Positions 49,209 through 58,655 of a stretch of 64,000 nt of DNA are shown here, one piece after another. This DNA comes from Allobosea sp. (GTDB taxonomy: Bacteria > Pseudomonadota > Alphaproteobacteria > Rhizobiales > Beijerinckiaceae), in NCBI RefSeq assembly GCF_030695125.1, contig NZ_JAUYTP010000018.1, positions 90,087 to 154,086 of the forward strand, given 5' to 3'. The notes under the pieces were generated by a model, which saw only the letters and a list, made by a program, of their open reading frames with translations, was not told the DNA's origin and did not search any database. The translations under genes were made by a program, and so were the position numbers. Every line of letters begins with the position of its first letter. The stretch's first letter is position 1.

Positions 49209-49652
49209 TCAGATGGTGAGTACGGCGTCGACTGCCGTCGAGAATGGATTGAGGATCGTCAGATCGCCAATCTGCTGGCCGGACGCAAGGTCCTCGGACA
49301 GAAAGATGTCGCAGCCATGCGCTAGCGCGGCGGCGATCAATGTCGAATCGAAGAACGAGAACCGGTAGCGAGCATGGACCGACAAGGCGTCGAGCGATGT
49401 CTGCGCGGTCATCGCGACCTTGCACCATGGTGTCATCGCCAGCAGAAAACGCGCCAGTTCGTCCCGCGTCACCGAGGGGAACTTGCGCAGGACGTTGTGG
49501 GCAAACTCGTTCATGACCTGCGGGCTGATGACGATCAGGTCACGCTCGGCGAGCGCGCTGATCCAATGCCGCGCAATCGCCTGCTTCTGCGGTTCGCGGG
49601 AATCGTTCAGATACAGCATCACGTTCGTGTCGATGAAACAGGCGTTCGGCAT
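49209..49652 (-). CDS. PIN domain toxin, VapC-like
   Basis: A 147-residue PIN-domain ribonuclease. The four acidic residues of the fold are recognisable: Asp in CFIDTNVMLYL near 8, Glu in QVMNEFAHN near 49, Asp in FFDSTLIAAA near 102 and Asp in FLSEDLASGQ near 119. VapC toxins cleave tRNA or rRNA. The partner antitoxin gene lies upstream and runs 113 bases into this gene, in another frame. ATG 49652 was chosen as the only Met before the fold. Confidence 0.85.
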   Translation of the reverse strand: MPNACFIDTNVMLYLNDSREPQKQAIARHWISALAERDLIVISPQVMNEFAHNVLRKFPSVTRDELARFLLAMTPWCKVAMTAQTSLDALSVHARYRFSFFDSTLIAAALAHGCDIFLSEDLASGQQIGDLTILNPFSTAVDAVLTI

Positions 49653-49866
49653 AGATGTCCTCGCGACTGGTCCGCTCGCTCGCGATGCCGGGAAGATCAG
49701 GCCCGGCGAGGAAAGCATCCAGCGCCGCCCTTTGCGTCATTGCGCGACCGAGCCTGCTTTCCGCCAACTCCGCCATGAATTTCGACATGCTCTTGCCTTC
49801 GCGCGCCGCCTCGACGCGCATCCGGCTGTAAAGATCATCGGGCAAAGTGATGGTGATGTTCTTCAT
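49540..49866 (-). CDS. ribbon-helix-helix antitoxin, VapB-like, with unusually long overlap
   Basis: A 108-residue protein whose first 40 residues (MKNITITLPDDLYSRMRVEA) form a CopG/Arc ribbon-helix-helix DNA-binding domain, the usual antitoxin and autorepressor fold. The middle contains GPDLPGIASERTSREDIYAE, the toxin-contact style tail of this family. The last 37 residues (RLFHRHERDAVSERF onward) are encoded within the 5' part of the PIN toxin gene, a 113-base overlap in a different frame. Homologues usually end near IYAER-L, so the tail may be a chance extension after loss of a stop codon. Confidence 0.78.
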   Translation of the reverse strand: MKNITITLPDDLYSRMRVEAAREGKSMSKFMAELAESRLGRAMTQRAALDAFLAGPDLPGIASERTSREDIYAERLFHRHERDAVSERFPRTAEAGDCAALDQRARRA

Positions 49867-50038
49867 CGCGGCTCCACGCGCATTCTTGTCGTGTTTCCGT
49901 GTTTTCGTGTCAAGCCTCGCGGGGCGCTCTTGGCAACCCGTTGCGCTGGGAGTGCCCTCACGCGAACGTGCGTGGCAAGGACGAGGAGGGGAGCCCACGA
50001 CTGTCCCGCGACATTCTTCAGCACTGGAACCCCCGCCC

Positions 50039-50635
50039 ATGCGCTCGCTCGCCACTGCCTGCCTCATCCTCGGCCTCACCGTCTCAGCCTCCGCCCAGTC
50101 GCCGACGACGCGCATTCGTGGCGAGGTCGAGACCGCCGAGGGCAACACGCTCATGATCAAGACCGTCGATGGCGCCTCGGCGAAGGTCGCGCTGGCGCCG
50201 GGCTATTCGGTCGGTGGCGTGGTCAAGGCGACGACGGCCGACATCAAGAAGGGCGGCTTCGTCGGCGTCGGTGCGCGGCCGCAGCCGGACGGCTCGCTGC
50301 TGGCGGTGCAGGTCTTCATCTTCCCCGAGGCGATGCGCGGCACGGGCGAGGGGCACCGCCCCTGGGGCGTGCTGCCGGATTCGACCATGACCAACGCCAC
50401 CGTCGCTGAGACCGTCTCGCGCGTCGAGGGCGCCGGCATCGTGCTGAGCTATCCGGGCGGCGAGCAGAGAGTGACCATTCCGGCCGATGCCAACATCATC
50501 ATGGCCGCGCCGGCCGACGTCTCGGAGCTGAAGGCGGGCGCGCAGGTGGCGATGACGGCGACCAGACAGGCCGATGGCAGCTTCAGCGCCAGCCGCGTGA
50601 CGCTCGCCAAGCCCGGCGCGCAACTGCCCTACTGA
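50039..50635 (+). CDS. secreted DUF5666-like beta-rich protein
   Basis: A 198-residue exported protein: signal peptide over the first 20 residues (MRSLATACLILGLTVSASAQ), then two similar beta-rich modules of about 70 and 80 residues. GEVETAEGNTLMIKTVDG and VEGAGIVLSYPGGEQRVTI are the repeated openings, resembling DUF5666 / OB-like modules. VFIFPEAMRGTGEGHRPW near 90-107 stands between them. It may bind a metal or ligand in the periplasm; function is unknown. It is divergent from the toxin-antitoxin pair and convergent on pth. Confidence 0.75.
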   Translation: MRSLATACLILGLTVSASAQSPTTRIRGEVETAEGNTLMIKTVDGASAKVALAPGYSVGGVVKATTADIKKGGFVGVGARPQPDGSLLAVQVFIFPEAMRGTGEGHRPWGVLPDSTMTNATVAETVSRVEGAGIVLSYPGGEQRVTIPADANIIMAAPADVSELKAGAQVAMTATRQADGSFSASRVTLAKPGAQLPY

Positions 50636-50641
50636 ACGGCC

Positions 50642-51256
50642 TCAGTCGCCGGACTTCTCGCCGAGGCGCTTCACCGCGCCGTGGCCGCGCGCCTCCATGA
50701 AGAGGTGCACCTTGTTCTGAAAGCCGGCGTCGTCGTGCTTCGCCAGCAACTCGGCGTTGTCGGCGCAGGCGGTGCAGAGATCCTCGACCCAGGGACCCTC
50801 CGCCTTGCCGAAATCGTTCAGCACATAGGCGTGCACGAGCTCCTTCAGCCCGGGATGCCCGATGCCCATGCGGACCCGGCGGTACTCGTTGCCGATCGCC
50901 GCCGTGGTCGAGCGCAGGCCGTTATGGCCGGCATTGCCGCCACCGAGCTTCACCCGCAGCTTGGCGGGGGCGAGGTCGAGTTCGTCATGGAAGACGATGA
51001 CGTCGGCGGGCGCGACCTTGAAGAAGCGTGCGGCCTCGCCGATCGCGCGGCCGGATTCGTTCATGTAGGTCTGGGGCTTGAGCAGGACGACCTTCTCGGT
51101 CCCGATCGTCGCCTCGCAGGCCTCGGCCTGGAAGCGGCCGCGCCAGGGCGAGGCGCGATGCGTACGCGCGATGGCGTCCAGCGCCATGAAGCCGATATTG
51201 TGGCGGTTGCGGGCATAGCGCGCGCCCGGATTGCCCAGTCCTGCGAAGATCAGCAT
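50642..51256 (-). CDS. pth: peptidyl-tRNA hydrolase
   Basis: A 204-residue peptidyl-tRNA hydrolase that recycles peptidyl-tRNA dropped from ribosomes. The N-terminal [18 protein letters not shown] carries the catalytic His near 20; Asn in TYMNESGRA near 68 and Asp in VFHDELDLA near 93 complete the active site, and [14 protein letters not shown] near 104 the tRNA-binding loop. It follows rplY on the minus strand with a terminator hairpin between them, an arrangement common in bacteria. Confidence 0.95.
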   Translation of the reverse strand: MLIFAGLGNPGARYARNRHNIGFMALDAIARTHRASPWRGRFQAEACEATIGTEKVVLLKPQTYMNESGRAIGEAARFFKVAPADVIVFHDELDLAPAKLRVKLGGGNAGHNGLRSTTAAIGNEYRRVRMGIGHPGLKELVHAYVLNDFGKAEGPWVEDLCTACADNAELLAKHDDAGFQNKVHLFMEARGHGAVKRLGEKSGD

Positions 51257-51277
51257 GGTGATGGTTGTGCCTCACAG

Positions 51278-51303
51278 CAAAACGGCCGGGAAGCCCCGGC
51301 CGT
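51278..51303 (-). terminator. terminator hairpin downstream of rplY
   Basis: Read on the minus strand, ACGGCCGGGG-CTT-CCCGGCCG forms a stem of about eight G+C pairs followed by TTTTGCTG. It lies between the rplY stop and the pth start, so pth is partly read-through or has its own promoter. Confidence 0.7.
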
Positions 51304-51335
51304 CCGCAGTCTCTGAAGTCGGCGATCGTGCCTGA

Positions 51336-51962
51336 TCAAGCCTTCGGCTTGGTCTCGGCAGGAGCGGCGGCGGCCTCAGCCGCGTCTTCGGTTTCCTCAG
51401 CCATCGGCGGAACGATCGTCACGATGGTGGCGTCGGAGCCGACCGAGAGCTTGGCGCCCTTGGGCAGCTTGATCACGCTGGCTTCGAGGGAGTCGCCGAT
51501 CTCCAGACCGGCCACCGAAACCTCGAAGGCCTCGGGAATGTTCTCGGGCTCGACCGTGATCTCGAGCGCGTGCTCGACGATCTGAACGGCACCGCCGTTC
51601 TTGACGCCCGGGCTGGCATCCTGGCCGACGACATGGATCGGAATCTCGACCGTCACGGTCTGGCCGGCGGCGACACGCAGGAAATCGACGTGGATCGGGA
51701 AATCCTTGACCGGATCGAGCTGGTAGTCGCGCGGGATGACCCGCTGCGTCTTGCCGTCGACGCTGATTTCGAACAGCGTGGTCAGGAAATGGCCGCCATA
51801 GATCATCAGGCGGGTCTTGTTGGCGTCGAGCGCGATCGCCTCGGGAGCGGCGCCGCCCCCATAGATCACGGCGGGTGTCAGGCCTTGACGACGAACTGCA
51901 CGGGCGGCCCCCTTGCCGACCTGTGCGCGCGCCGAAGCCTCGATTTGCTTCACGGCGGTCAT
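51336..51962 (-). CDS. rplY: 50S ribosomal protein L25 / general stress protein Ctc
   Basis: A 208-residue L25 of the long CTC type: an N-terminal 5S-rRNA-binding L25 domain (about 1-95, with VKQIEASARAQVGKGAARAVRR) and a C-terminal TL5-like domain ending in an Ala/Glu-rich tail (EETEDAAEAAAAPAETKPKA). It binds 5S rRNA in the large ribosomal subunit. The ATG has AAGGA eight bases upstream. Upstream, at 51989-52009, a GGCCGCC-AGCA-GGCGGCC hairpin lies in the leader and may end transcripts from the upstream signalling gene. Confidence 0.94.
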   Translation of the reverse strand: MTAVKQIEASARAQVGKGAARAVRRQGLTPAVIYGGGAAPEAIALDANKTRLMIYGGHFLTTLFEISVDGKTQRVIPRDYQLDPVKDFPIHVDFLRVAAGQTVTVEIPIHVVGQDASPGVKNGGAVQIVEHALEITVEPENIPEAFEVSVAGLEIGDSLEASVIKLPKGAKLSVGSDATIVTIVPPMAEETEDAAEAAAAPAETKPKA

Positions 51963-52103
51963 GGTTTAGTCCTTGCTTGAAATGAGAAGGCCGCCTGCTG
52001 GCGGCCTCATGGCAGTTTTGCGCCCGTGCCTCCAAGGGTGTCAGTCGGGTGCTGGCAGGCTCATAAGCGAAAAGCGTGTCGATCTCAAGCCCGCAGGCAC
52101 CGC

Positions 52104-53969
52104 TCAAGCCGCCGAGGCGGTGACGCCTTGCAGCGCGGCGAGGGGCCGGTCGGGCTTGCGGCCGAGACGCTGCAGCAACTCGCCGACGAGACCGGCGGGC
52201 ATCGCCGGCGCATAAAGGAAGCCCTGACCGAGCCGACCGCCCTTGGCGCGCAGCCAGTCCGCCTGGGCCTGCGTCTCGATGCCCTCGGCAATGATCTTCA
52301 TGTCGAGCCGGTTGGCGATCCGAACCATCGCCTCGACGATGACACTGCTCTTGGCGCTGCTCTGGGCTGCCGCGATGAAGGAGCGGTCGATCTTGATGAT
52401 GTCGACGGGAAAGTCGAGGAGGTGCGTGAGCGAGGCGAAGCCGGTGCCGAAATCATCGAGCGCCACGCAGATGCCGTGTTCGCGCAGCGCCGCGATCGTG
52501 CGGGCGACGCCGTCCTTGCGGCCGCCCATGAAGACCTGCTCGGTGATCTCGATGACGAGATTCCGAGGCGGGACCCCGACCCGCTCCAGCGCCTTGACGA
52601 TGCGCTGGACGAGGTCGCCCTTCTCGAAATCGGCGGCCGTCACGTTCAGGCCGACATGTTGGATGTCGAGGCCGGCCCGCTTCCAGGCTGCGATGTCGCC
52701 GGCGACGGCGCCGAGCATCTGCCCGGTGAGCCGGTAGGCGACTTTCGGGTCGCCGAGAGCCTCCTGAAACTCGCCGGCCGAGGCGATGCGCCCGTCCGGC
52801 ATCCGCATGCGGGCGAGAGCCTCCAGGCCGACGATCTCGCCGGTGTCGATGCGAACAACGGGCTGGTAATGGGCGATCACGCGTCCTTCGGTCAGGGCCT
52901 CGGCGACATCGCGCTTGGTCTGCAGACGGCGGATCATCGAGGAGCGCAGGCCCTCCCTGAAGCGGACATAGCCTCCGCGGCGCGTCTCCTTGGCGTGGTA
53001 CAAGGCGAAGTCGGCGTCCTGCCGCAGCTTGACGGTGTCGCCACGCTGTTCGTCGGCCAACGCCGCGCCGATGGTCACGCTCGGCATGATGCCATTGCCG
53101 TCATGGTCGAGCGGGCGTGCCATGCCGGCGATGATCGCGCTGGCGACGAGGCGCATATCCGCGGCGCGGCTCCCCTTGGGCAGGAGCACCGCGAATTCGT
53201 CACCGCCGATGCGGAAGGCGGTGGCCTGGCCGACAACGGCCTGGATGCGGGCCGCCACCGTCGCGATCAGCGCATCGCCTGCGGCATGGCCCATCGTGTC
53301 GTTGATCACCTTGAGATGGTCGATGTCGATCAGCATCAAGCCGAAATCCGTCGTCACCCCGGCGTTCATCTGGGTGATCGATTCGTTGAAGCTCGCCCGG
53401 TTGGGCAGGCCGGTCAGCGTGTCGAAATAGGCGAGCCGATGATTGCGGGCGCGGACTTCCTCATGCTCGATCGCGATCGCGCAGAGATGGAGGCAGGTCG
53501 CGACGATCTGGCGCTCGATGGCGTCGGGGCCGCGGGGGTGGTCGTAGTAGAAGGCGAAGCTCCCGACCACGCGTCCGTCGCGTGCGTTGATCGGGCTCGA
53601 CCAGCAGGCGCGCAGGCCAAGCGGCAAAACGAGATGGGTGAAACCCTGCCAGAGCGGATCGGTCGCGATATCCGTGACGCAGACCGGCTCGCCGCGAAAG
53701 ATCGCCGTGCCGCAGGAGCCGACGCGCGGTCCCGCCGGCACCCCGGTGACGGCGGCGGCGTAGGCATCGGGCAGGCTCGGGGCCGCCAGCGCGATCAGGC
53801 GATTGTCACTGTCGACGGTCACGACCGAGCAGATCACGCCAGGGGCGATGGCCTCGGCGCGCAGGCACAAGCGCTGCATGATGGCGCGCAAGGCCTCCCC
53901 GCGGGCAATGGCCTCCAGAATTTCGTTCTGGAGCGCTTGCAGGCGCTCGGACGAACAGTTTTCACACAT
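52104..53969 (-). CDS. GAF-GGDEF-EAL cyclic-di-GMP signalling protein
   Basis: A 621-residue soluble protein with three domains: GAF (about 15-170), GGDEF (about 180-340) and EAL (about 355-600). The cyclase site is an intact GGDEF, with DTLTGLPNRASF before it. The EAL domain keeps GLEALARM, DDFGTG and the late EGIE Glu, so it may both make and hydrolyse c-di-GMP, with GAF deciding which. No membrane span. It stands alone upstream of rplY on the minus strand. Confidence 0.9.
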   Translation of the reverse strand: MCENCSSERLQALQNEILEAIARGEALRAIMQRLCLRAEAIAPGVICSVVTVDSDNRLIALAAPSLPDAYAAAVTGVPAGPRVGSCGTAIFRGEPVCVTDIATDPLWQGFTHLVLPLGLRACWSSPINARDGRVVGSFAFYYDHPRGPDAIERQIVATCLHLCAIAIEHEEVRARNHRLAYFDTLTGLPNRASFNESITQMNAGVTTDFGLMLIDIDHLKVINDTMGHAAGDALIATVAARIQAVVGQATAFRIGGDEFAVLLPKGSRAADMRLVASAIIAGMARPLDHDGNGIMPSVTIGAALADEQRGDTVKLRQDADFALYHAKETRRGGYVRFREGLRSSMIRRLQTKRDVAEALTEGRVIAHYQPVVRIDTGEIVGLEALARMRMPDGRIASAGEFQEALGDPKVAYRLTGQMLGAVAGDIAAWKRAGLDIQHVGLNVTAADFEKGDLVQRIVKALERVGVPPRNLVIEITEQVFMGGRKDGVARTIAALREHGICVALDDFGTGFASLTHLLDFPVDIIKIDRSFIAAAQSSAKSSVIVEAMVRIANRLDMKIIAEGIETQAQADWLRAKGGRLGQGFLYAPAMPAGLVGELLQRLGRKPDRPLAALQGVTASAA

Positions 53970-54086
53970 CGACGCCCACCTTGACCATGCGGCAGCTATG
54001 CCGGCGCGGCGTGAAAGTGAGGTTTCGGCGATGTTTCAAATTGCGCGGATCCGAAAATCGCGCTCCGGCCACGCGCCTTCGGGCGT

Positions 54087-54650
54087 TCAGGCGGCCGCCA
54101 GCCCGAGCCGCTCGTCGCGGCGGCGCAGCAGATGCATCAGGGGCAGAGCCAGCAGCACCATCCAGGCCTTGCCGATGATCTGGCCGCTCAGGAAATCGAG
54201 GCTGCCGAAGGCGAGCTGCAGGAAGACGATGCTGTCGACCACGAGGCCGATCAGGCTCGACGCGACCACCGCAGTGACGAAGCGGCGCTTCTGCAGGGGC
54301 GTGTAGACGGCGAAATCGGCGAGCTCCGACAACAGGAAGGCGGCGACCGAAGCGACCACGATCGCGGGGGGCGCCAGGAAGCCCGAGATCGCGGCGCCGA
54401 CCGCAATCGCGCCCAGCGCCGCGGGCGCGCCGAGGCGACGCTGGACGATGTCGCGCAGCACGAGCGCCAGCCCGATCATCAGCACGCCGCTCGGCGCCTT
54501 GATGCCGGGCCAGACCGGGACGAGGCAGGGGCCATTGGGCACGCAGACCGTGCCGGCATTGCCGATCAGCCAGTTGGCGGCCGGAATGGTCAGGGTGAAG
54601 AGGGCGAGGGCAACGAGCCCTTCGACCCTGCGCTGGCGGTCAAGAGTCAT
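54087..54650 (-). CDS. VUT/YhhQ family queuosine-precursor transporter
   Basis: A 187-residue membrane protein of the VUT (DUF165) family with about six hydrophobic segments. YhhQ members import preQ0 or preQ1 for queuosine. [12 protein letters not shown] near 63-74 is the family cytoplasmic loop, and [16 protein letters not shown] near 106-121 the polar membrane motif. The gene overlaps the end of queC by 11 bases on the same strand, so transport and synthesis of 7-deazaguanine compounds are co-expressed. Which precursor is moved cannot be told. Confidence 0.88.
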   Translation of the reverse strand: MTLDRQRRVEGLVALALFTLTIPAANWLIGNAGTVCVPNGPCLVPVWPGIKAPSGVLMIGLALVLRDIVQRRLGAPAALGAIAVGAAISGFLAPPAIVVASVAAFLLSELADFAVYTPLQKRRFVTAVVASSLIGLVVDSIVFLQLAFGSLDFLSGQIIGKAWMVLLALPLMHLLRRRDERLGLAAA

Positions 54651-55368
54651 AGGATGGTCCGCTGTCGTCGGGAGAAATCAGATAGGCGCCGTAGCCCCTG
54701 GCGCGCAGGTCGCAGGCCGGGCAGTGGCCGCAGCCATAGCCCCAGGGATGGCGGGTCGAACGGTCGCCGAGATAGCAGCTGTGGCTGTCCTCGACGACGA
54801 GATCGAGCAGGGGCTCTCCGCCCAGCGCCCTGGCGAGCGCAAAGGTCTGGGCCTTGTCGCGCCACATCAGCGGGGTGTGCAGCACCAGCCTGCGATCGAG
54901 CCCTAGGCCCAGCGCGACCTGCATCGCCTTGATGGTGTCGTCGCGACAATCGGGATAGCCGGAATAGTCGGTCTCGCAGACGCCCAGCACGATATGCCGT
55001 GCGCCCCGCCGATAGGCGAGCGCCGCGGCGAAGGTCAGGAAAATCAGGTTGCGGCCGGGCACGAAGGTGGTCGGCAGGCCGGTTTCGGCGAAGGCGATCT
55101 CGCTGTCGCGGGTGAGCGCGGTCTCGGAAATCGCGCCCAGCGCGGCGAGGTCGATCAGATGATCGGCGCCCAGCCGCGCGGCATAGGTCGGCGACAGTGC
55201 CGGCAGCCGGTCGCGGATCACCGCCCGGCAGTCCAGCTCGACGCGGTGGCGCTGGCCATAGTCGAAGCCGACGGTCTCGACCGCATCGAAGCGGTCGAGC
55301 GCCCAGGCGAGCGCGACGGTCGAATCCTGGCCGCCCGAGAACAGGACGAGGGCGCGGCTGTCGCTCAT
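54640..55368 (-). CDS. queC: 7-cyano-7-deazaguanine (preQ0) synthase
   Basis: A 242-residue ATP-dependent amidotransferase-like enzyme making preQ0 from 7-carboxy-7-deazaguanine for queuosine. The PP-loop is [14 protein letters not shown] near 9-22, and the zinc site uses Cys in SHSCYLG and in [15 protein letters not shown] near 205-225. ATG 55368 has GGAG six bases upstream. It overlaps the VUT transporter gene by 11 bases. The other 7-deazaguanine genes, queD and queE, are not adjacent. Confidence 0.94.
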   Translation of the reverse strand: MSDSRALVLFSGGQDSTVALAWALDRFDAVETVGFDYGQRHRVELDCRAVIRDRLPALSPTYAARLGADHLIDLAALGAISETALTRDSEIAFAETGLPTTFVPGRNLIFLTFAAALAYRRGARHIVLGVCETDYSGYPDCRDDTIKAMQVALGLGLDRRLVLHTPLMWRDKAQTFALARALGGEPLLDLVVEDSHSCYLGDRSTRHPWGYGCGHCPACDLRARGYGAYLISPDDSGPSYDS

Positions 55369-55380
55369 CTCGTTCTCCTC

Positions 55381-55487
55381 AGCCCTCATCCTGAGGAGCG
55401 GCCGCAAGGCCGTGTCTCGAAGGATGTTCCAGAGCGCGCTGGAGCATCCTTCGAGACGCCGCTGCGCGGCTCCTCAGGATGAGGGCT
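55381..55487. repeat. perfect-arm palindromic repeat upstream of queC
   Basis: A 107-base element with perfectly paired outer arms of 19 bases (55381-55399 and 55469-55487, beginning AGCCCTCATCCTGAG) and inner arms TCTCGAAGGATG / CATCCTTCGAGA. It lies between prs and queC, which are both on the minus strand. It is a different family from the repeats at 8812, 17640 and 58656. Confidence 0.85.
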
Positions 55488-55508
55488 GTGAATAATGCCG
55501 ACACTTTG

Positions 55509-56453
55509 TCAGTCGAACAGGCTGGAGACGCTGGTTTCCTGCGCCGTGCGCTCGATCGCCTCGCCCATCAGTTGCGCGATCGAGAGGACGCGGATGTTGC
55601 GCGCGACCTTCACGGCTTCGGTCGGCATGATCGAATCGGTGATCACGAGCTCCTTGAGCTTGGAATTGGCGATGCGCGCCACGGCGCCGCCCGAGAGCAC
55701 GCCATGGGTGATGTAGGCGTAGACCTCTGCCGCGCCCTGGGCGAGCAGCGCCTCGGCGGCGTTCACCAGCGTGCCGCCGGAATCGACGATGTCGTCGAGC
55801 AGGATGCAGGAGCGGCCTTCGACCGAGCCGATGATGTTCATGACCTCGGACTCGCCGGGCCGGTCGCGGCGCTTGTCGACGATGGCGAGCGGGGCGTCGA
55901 TGCGCTTGGCGAGCGCACGGGCACGTACCACGCCGCCGACGTCGGGCGAGACGACCATGGCGTTCTTGTAGTCGAGCCGCTCCTTGATATCGCGCGACAT
56001 CAGCGGGGCGCCGAACAGGTTGTCGGTCGGGATGTCGAAGAAGCCCTGGATCTGCCCGGCATGCAGGTCGAGCGTCAGCACGCGGTCGACGCCGGCATGG
56101 GTGATCAGGTTGGCGACGAGCTTGGCCGAGATCGGCGTGCGGCCCGACGCGCGCCGGTCCTGCCGCGCATAGCCGAAATAGGGGATCACCGCCGTGATGC
56201 GGCGCGCCGATGAGCGGCGCAACGCATCGGTGATGATCAGCAGTTCCATCAGATGGTCGTTGGTCGGGAAGGAGGTCGACTGGATGATGAAGACATCCTG
56301 GCCGCGCACGTTCTCCTGGATCTCGACGAAGACCTCCATGTCGGCGAAACGCCGCACGACCGCCTTGGCGAGCGGAATCCCGAGATGGGTGCAGATCGCT
56401 TCCGCGAGCGGCCGGTTGGAATTGCCGGCGACGACTTTGAACGAAGAAGGCAT
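55509..56453 (-). CDS. prs: ribose-phosphate pyrophosphokinase
   Basis: A 314-residue PRPP synthetase supplying PRPP for nucleotides, histidine and NAD; also the donor for Apt. The ATP/ribose motif [18 protein letters not shown] lies near 127-144, and the PRPP loop [14 protein letters not shown] near 213-226. [12 protein letters not shown] near 93 is the regulatory flexible loop. ATG 56453 was chosen; a GTG 12 bases upstream is possible. No strong ribosome site is seen before either. Confidence 0.95.
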   Translation of the reverse strand: MPSSFKVVAGNSNRPLAEAICTHLGIPLAKAVVRRFADMEVFVEIQENVRGQDVFIIQSTSFPTNDHLMELLIITDALRRSSARRITAVIPYFGYARQDRRASGRTPISAKLVANLITHAGVDRVLTLDLHAGQIQGFFDIPTDNLFGAPLMSRDIKERLDYKNAMVVSPDVGGVVRARALAKRIDAPLAIVDKRRDRPGESEVMNIIGSVEGRSCILLDDIVDSGGTLVNAAEALLAQGAAEVYAYITHGVLSGGAVARIANSKLKELVITDSIMPTEAVKVARNIRVLSIAQLMGEAIERTAQETSVSSLFD

Positions 56454-56692
56454 GCCGTGGCGCACCGTTTACAGCTGGCTGGGCGGGCCTGCATGAAGCC
56501 GGCTCGGGTCGCAGGGCTCTTAACAGCGGTGTGACAGCGAGTCGACCGCTGCACTGCGAAAGGCGTGTGAAATGGTTGCTGGGCGGCTTTCGGCGCCCTT
56601 CTGTCGGATCGACGGCTGACGCTCCGGGGCTCGGCCGGGGTCCGGGGCCGCCCGGGCCGATCGCGGCTCCCGCCTCCAGAGCGTCCTGTTCG

Positions 56693-57265
56693 TCAGAGTT
56701 TCTTGCCGGCCGCCGCCGATGCGGTGGCGGCGGTGCGGCCGGTCGCCGGCGCGGTCGTCGCCTTGGCCTTGTCGGCTGGCAGGACGGTTTCGACGGCCGG
56801 CGTCGTCACCAGGAAACTCGCGATCGCGTCCATCGATTCGGCCGCCGCCTTGGCGACGATGGTCTGGTCGATGCCGGACCACGGATCCGAGGTGCCGCCG
56901 CGCCGGCCGAGGCTTTCGCCCTGGACGCGCTGGGCGCGCTTCTTGGTCTCGTCATAGACATCCCAGACGAAGGCGAGCGAGGTCTGGCCGTCCTCGGTCG
57001 GCTGGGCTGTGAGATAGCCGCGAACGCGGAAGCGGGCCGGCTTGTCGCCGGGGACGATTTCCATGCGCCGCTCGGCGGCGGCCTCGCCGAGAAGCCCGGC
57101 AAAGCGGGTCGTCACGGCATCAGGTGCACCCGAAATGCTCTGCACGGAGACCGGCACGCCCGGCGCATCGACGCGCGGTCGCGCGGCCGTGGTGGTTTCC
57201 TGGCAGCCGGCAAGCGCCAGCGCCAAGGCGGGCCCCAGAACGAGGCCGCTCAAACGATCGATCAT
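56693..57265 (-). CDS. lipoprotein of unknown function
   Basis: A 190-residue protein with a type II signal peptide: basic start (MIDRLSG), hydrophobic core and lipobox LAGC with Cys21. The mature part is mixed alpha/beta (VSVQSISGAPDAVTTRFAGLL near 40, VRGYLTAQPTEDGQ near 80) and ends in an Ala/Thr/Lys-rich tail. GGGAGG stands five bases before the start. It lies upstream of prs on the same strand and is divergent from ubiK. Function is not known. Confidence 0.78.
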   Translation of the reverse strand: MIDRLSGLVLGPALALALAGCQETTTAARPRVDAPGVPVSVQSISGAPDAVTTRFAGLLGEAAAERRMEIVPGDKPARFRVRGYLTAQPTEDGQTSLAFVWDVYDETKKRAQRVQGESLGRRGGTSDPWSGIDQTIVAKAAAESMDAIASFLVTTPAVETVLPADKAKATTAPATGRTAATASAAAGKKL

Positions 57266-57469
57266 GACGCCTCCCGCTTGTCTTTGCGCGTACGGGTTGG
57301 AGTGCCTGGGTAGTCCCTGTGACGCCTTTCTAGGCGCAACGCCGCGCGAGGTCCAGATCGTCCGTCCGGGCCCGGGTTGCCCGCGTCCCGGCGCCGCGAT
57401 TGCGGCGCGCGGCATCCTCGCCCATATAACCGGCGACAGGGCGCATGAGGCCCGGACCGGAGAGCCCCC

Positions 57470-57724
57470 ATGGTCACGACCAGCAGCCGTATCCTCGACG
57501 ACATCGCCCGTCTCGCCACCGATGCCGCTGGTGCGGCCCAGGGCGTGCGTCGCGAGGTCGAGACCGTCGTGAAGACGCAGATCGAGCGCCTCCTGCGCGA
57601 TCTCGACGTGGTCACGCGCGAGGAGTTCGAGGCCGTGCGCGAGATGGCGGTGCTGGCCCGCGAGGAGAACGACAAGCTCAGCCAGCGCCTCGCAGCGCTC
57701 GAGGCCGCGCAGCCCAAGCCCTGA
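57470..57724 (+). CDS. ubiK: ubiquinone biosynthesis accessory factor UbiK (BMFP)
   Basis: An 84-residue helical protein of the BMFP / UbiK family: an amphipathic N-terminal helix (ILDDIARLATDAAGAAQGVRREV), a short break, then a C-terminal coiled coil (EEFEAVREMAVLAREENDKL onward). UbiK helps the soluble ubiquinone-synthesis complex at the membrane. A clean frame in a region otherwise without genes; the distance to the divergent lipoprotein gene is 204 bases. Confidence 0.85.
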   Translation: MVTTSSRILDDIARLATDAAGAAQGVRREVETVVKTQIERLLRDLDVVTREEFEAVREMAVLAREENDKLSQRLAALEAAQPKP

Positions 57725-58131
57725 CCGAACCCGCCCCGAGGCGGGCTCCGCGTCAAACGCCTGGGACACACCACCGTCTGCTGCTCACGGAAGCTTGCGC
57801 CGGACGCTCGCGGGTGCGGCCATGGGCCGACGCCTGACGGCTGCGTCCACAGCCATGTGCTGTGGACAGGCTCCGACGGGGATTGAGCCCACCTCCGAAT
57901 CCGCCGAGCGTTACATCGTGTTGGGAGTGTCACACGCCCTGCGCTAACGTCGGTGGAGAAATTGATTCGTCAGTCCAGCCGCTTAGGCCGGGTTCGTCGA
58001 AGCGTTGCACCCGGTTTTCGTCCGGCTCTGCGCCTGTGGGTTGTGTTCCTTCAGCTTTCCCGTCGCCGTGTTCCCGTTCTCGAACGCGCCGGACCGCGCC
58101 CCCGCGGCGTCCGGCAGTTGGACCCAAGGGC
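57725..58131. other. 407-base intergenic region with an inverted repeat
   Basis: No gene could be supported between ubiK and the YbjN-like gene. A CCCGCC/GGCGGG hairpin just after the ubiK stop may end its transcript. At 57846-57868 the 8-base inverted repeat GTCCACAG / CTGTGGAC with a seven-base spacer resembles an operator-like site. The rest is ordinary-looking; the promoter of the YbjN-like gene must lie here but is not clear. Confidence 0.45.
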
Positions 58132-58638
58132 ATGATGGATCTCGAACTGGACAGCGAACTCGAACGGCCGTCCAACCCACTGGACCTGATCGAACGGCTG
58201 GCCGCGCTCAACAACTGGGCCTTCGACCGCGACAGCGACGACGAATTGTCGGTCGCCGTCTCCGGCGGCTGGTCGGACTACCACGTCGCCATCACCTGGC
58301 TGGAGGAGGTCGAGGCGATCCACATCGCCTGCGCCTTCGATCTCAAGGTGCCCGAGCGGCGGCGCGGCGAGGTGCTGCAGCTGGTCAGCCTCGTCAACGA
58401 GCAGCTCTGGCTCGGCCATTTCGATCTCTGGAGCTCGGAAAGCGTGGTGATGTACCGCCATGCGCTCTTGCTATCGGGCGGGGCGGAGCCGACCGACGAG
58501 CAGGCGGCCGCCCTGATCAAGGCGGCGATCGATGCCTGCGAACGCTATTTCCAGGCCTTCCAGTTCGTCGTCTGGGCCGGAAAAACGGCGAAAGAGGGCC
58601 TCGAGGGTGCGATGCTGGAGACGGTCGGCGAGGCTTGA
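58132..58638 (+). CDS. YbjN domain protein
   Basis: A 168-residue soluble protein of the YbjN / type III chaperone-like superfamily. The pattern PLDLIERLAALNNWAFDRDS, GGWSDYHVAITWLEEVEAIHI and NEQLWLGHFDLWSSES is typical of the alphaproteobacterial YbjN group. Two adjacent ATGs (58132 and 58135) are possible; AAGGG just upstream fits the second better. The family modulates other proteins or stress responses; the target is unknown. It precedes proC, with a palindromic repeat between them. Confidence 0.82.
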   Translation: MMDLELDSELERPSNPLDLIERLAALNNWAFDRDSDDELSVAVSGGWSDYHVAITWLEEVEAIHIACAFDLKVPERRRGEVLQLVSLVNEQLWLGHFDLWSSESVVMYRHALLLSGGAEPTDEQAAALIKAAIDACERYFQAFQFVVWAGKTAKEGLEGAMLETVGEA

Positions 58639-58655
58639 GGCCTCGGGCGCACGTT

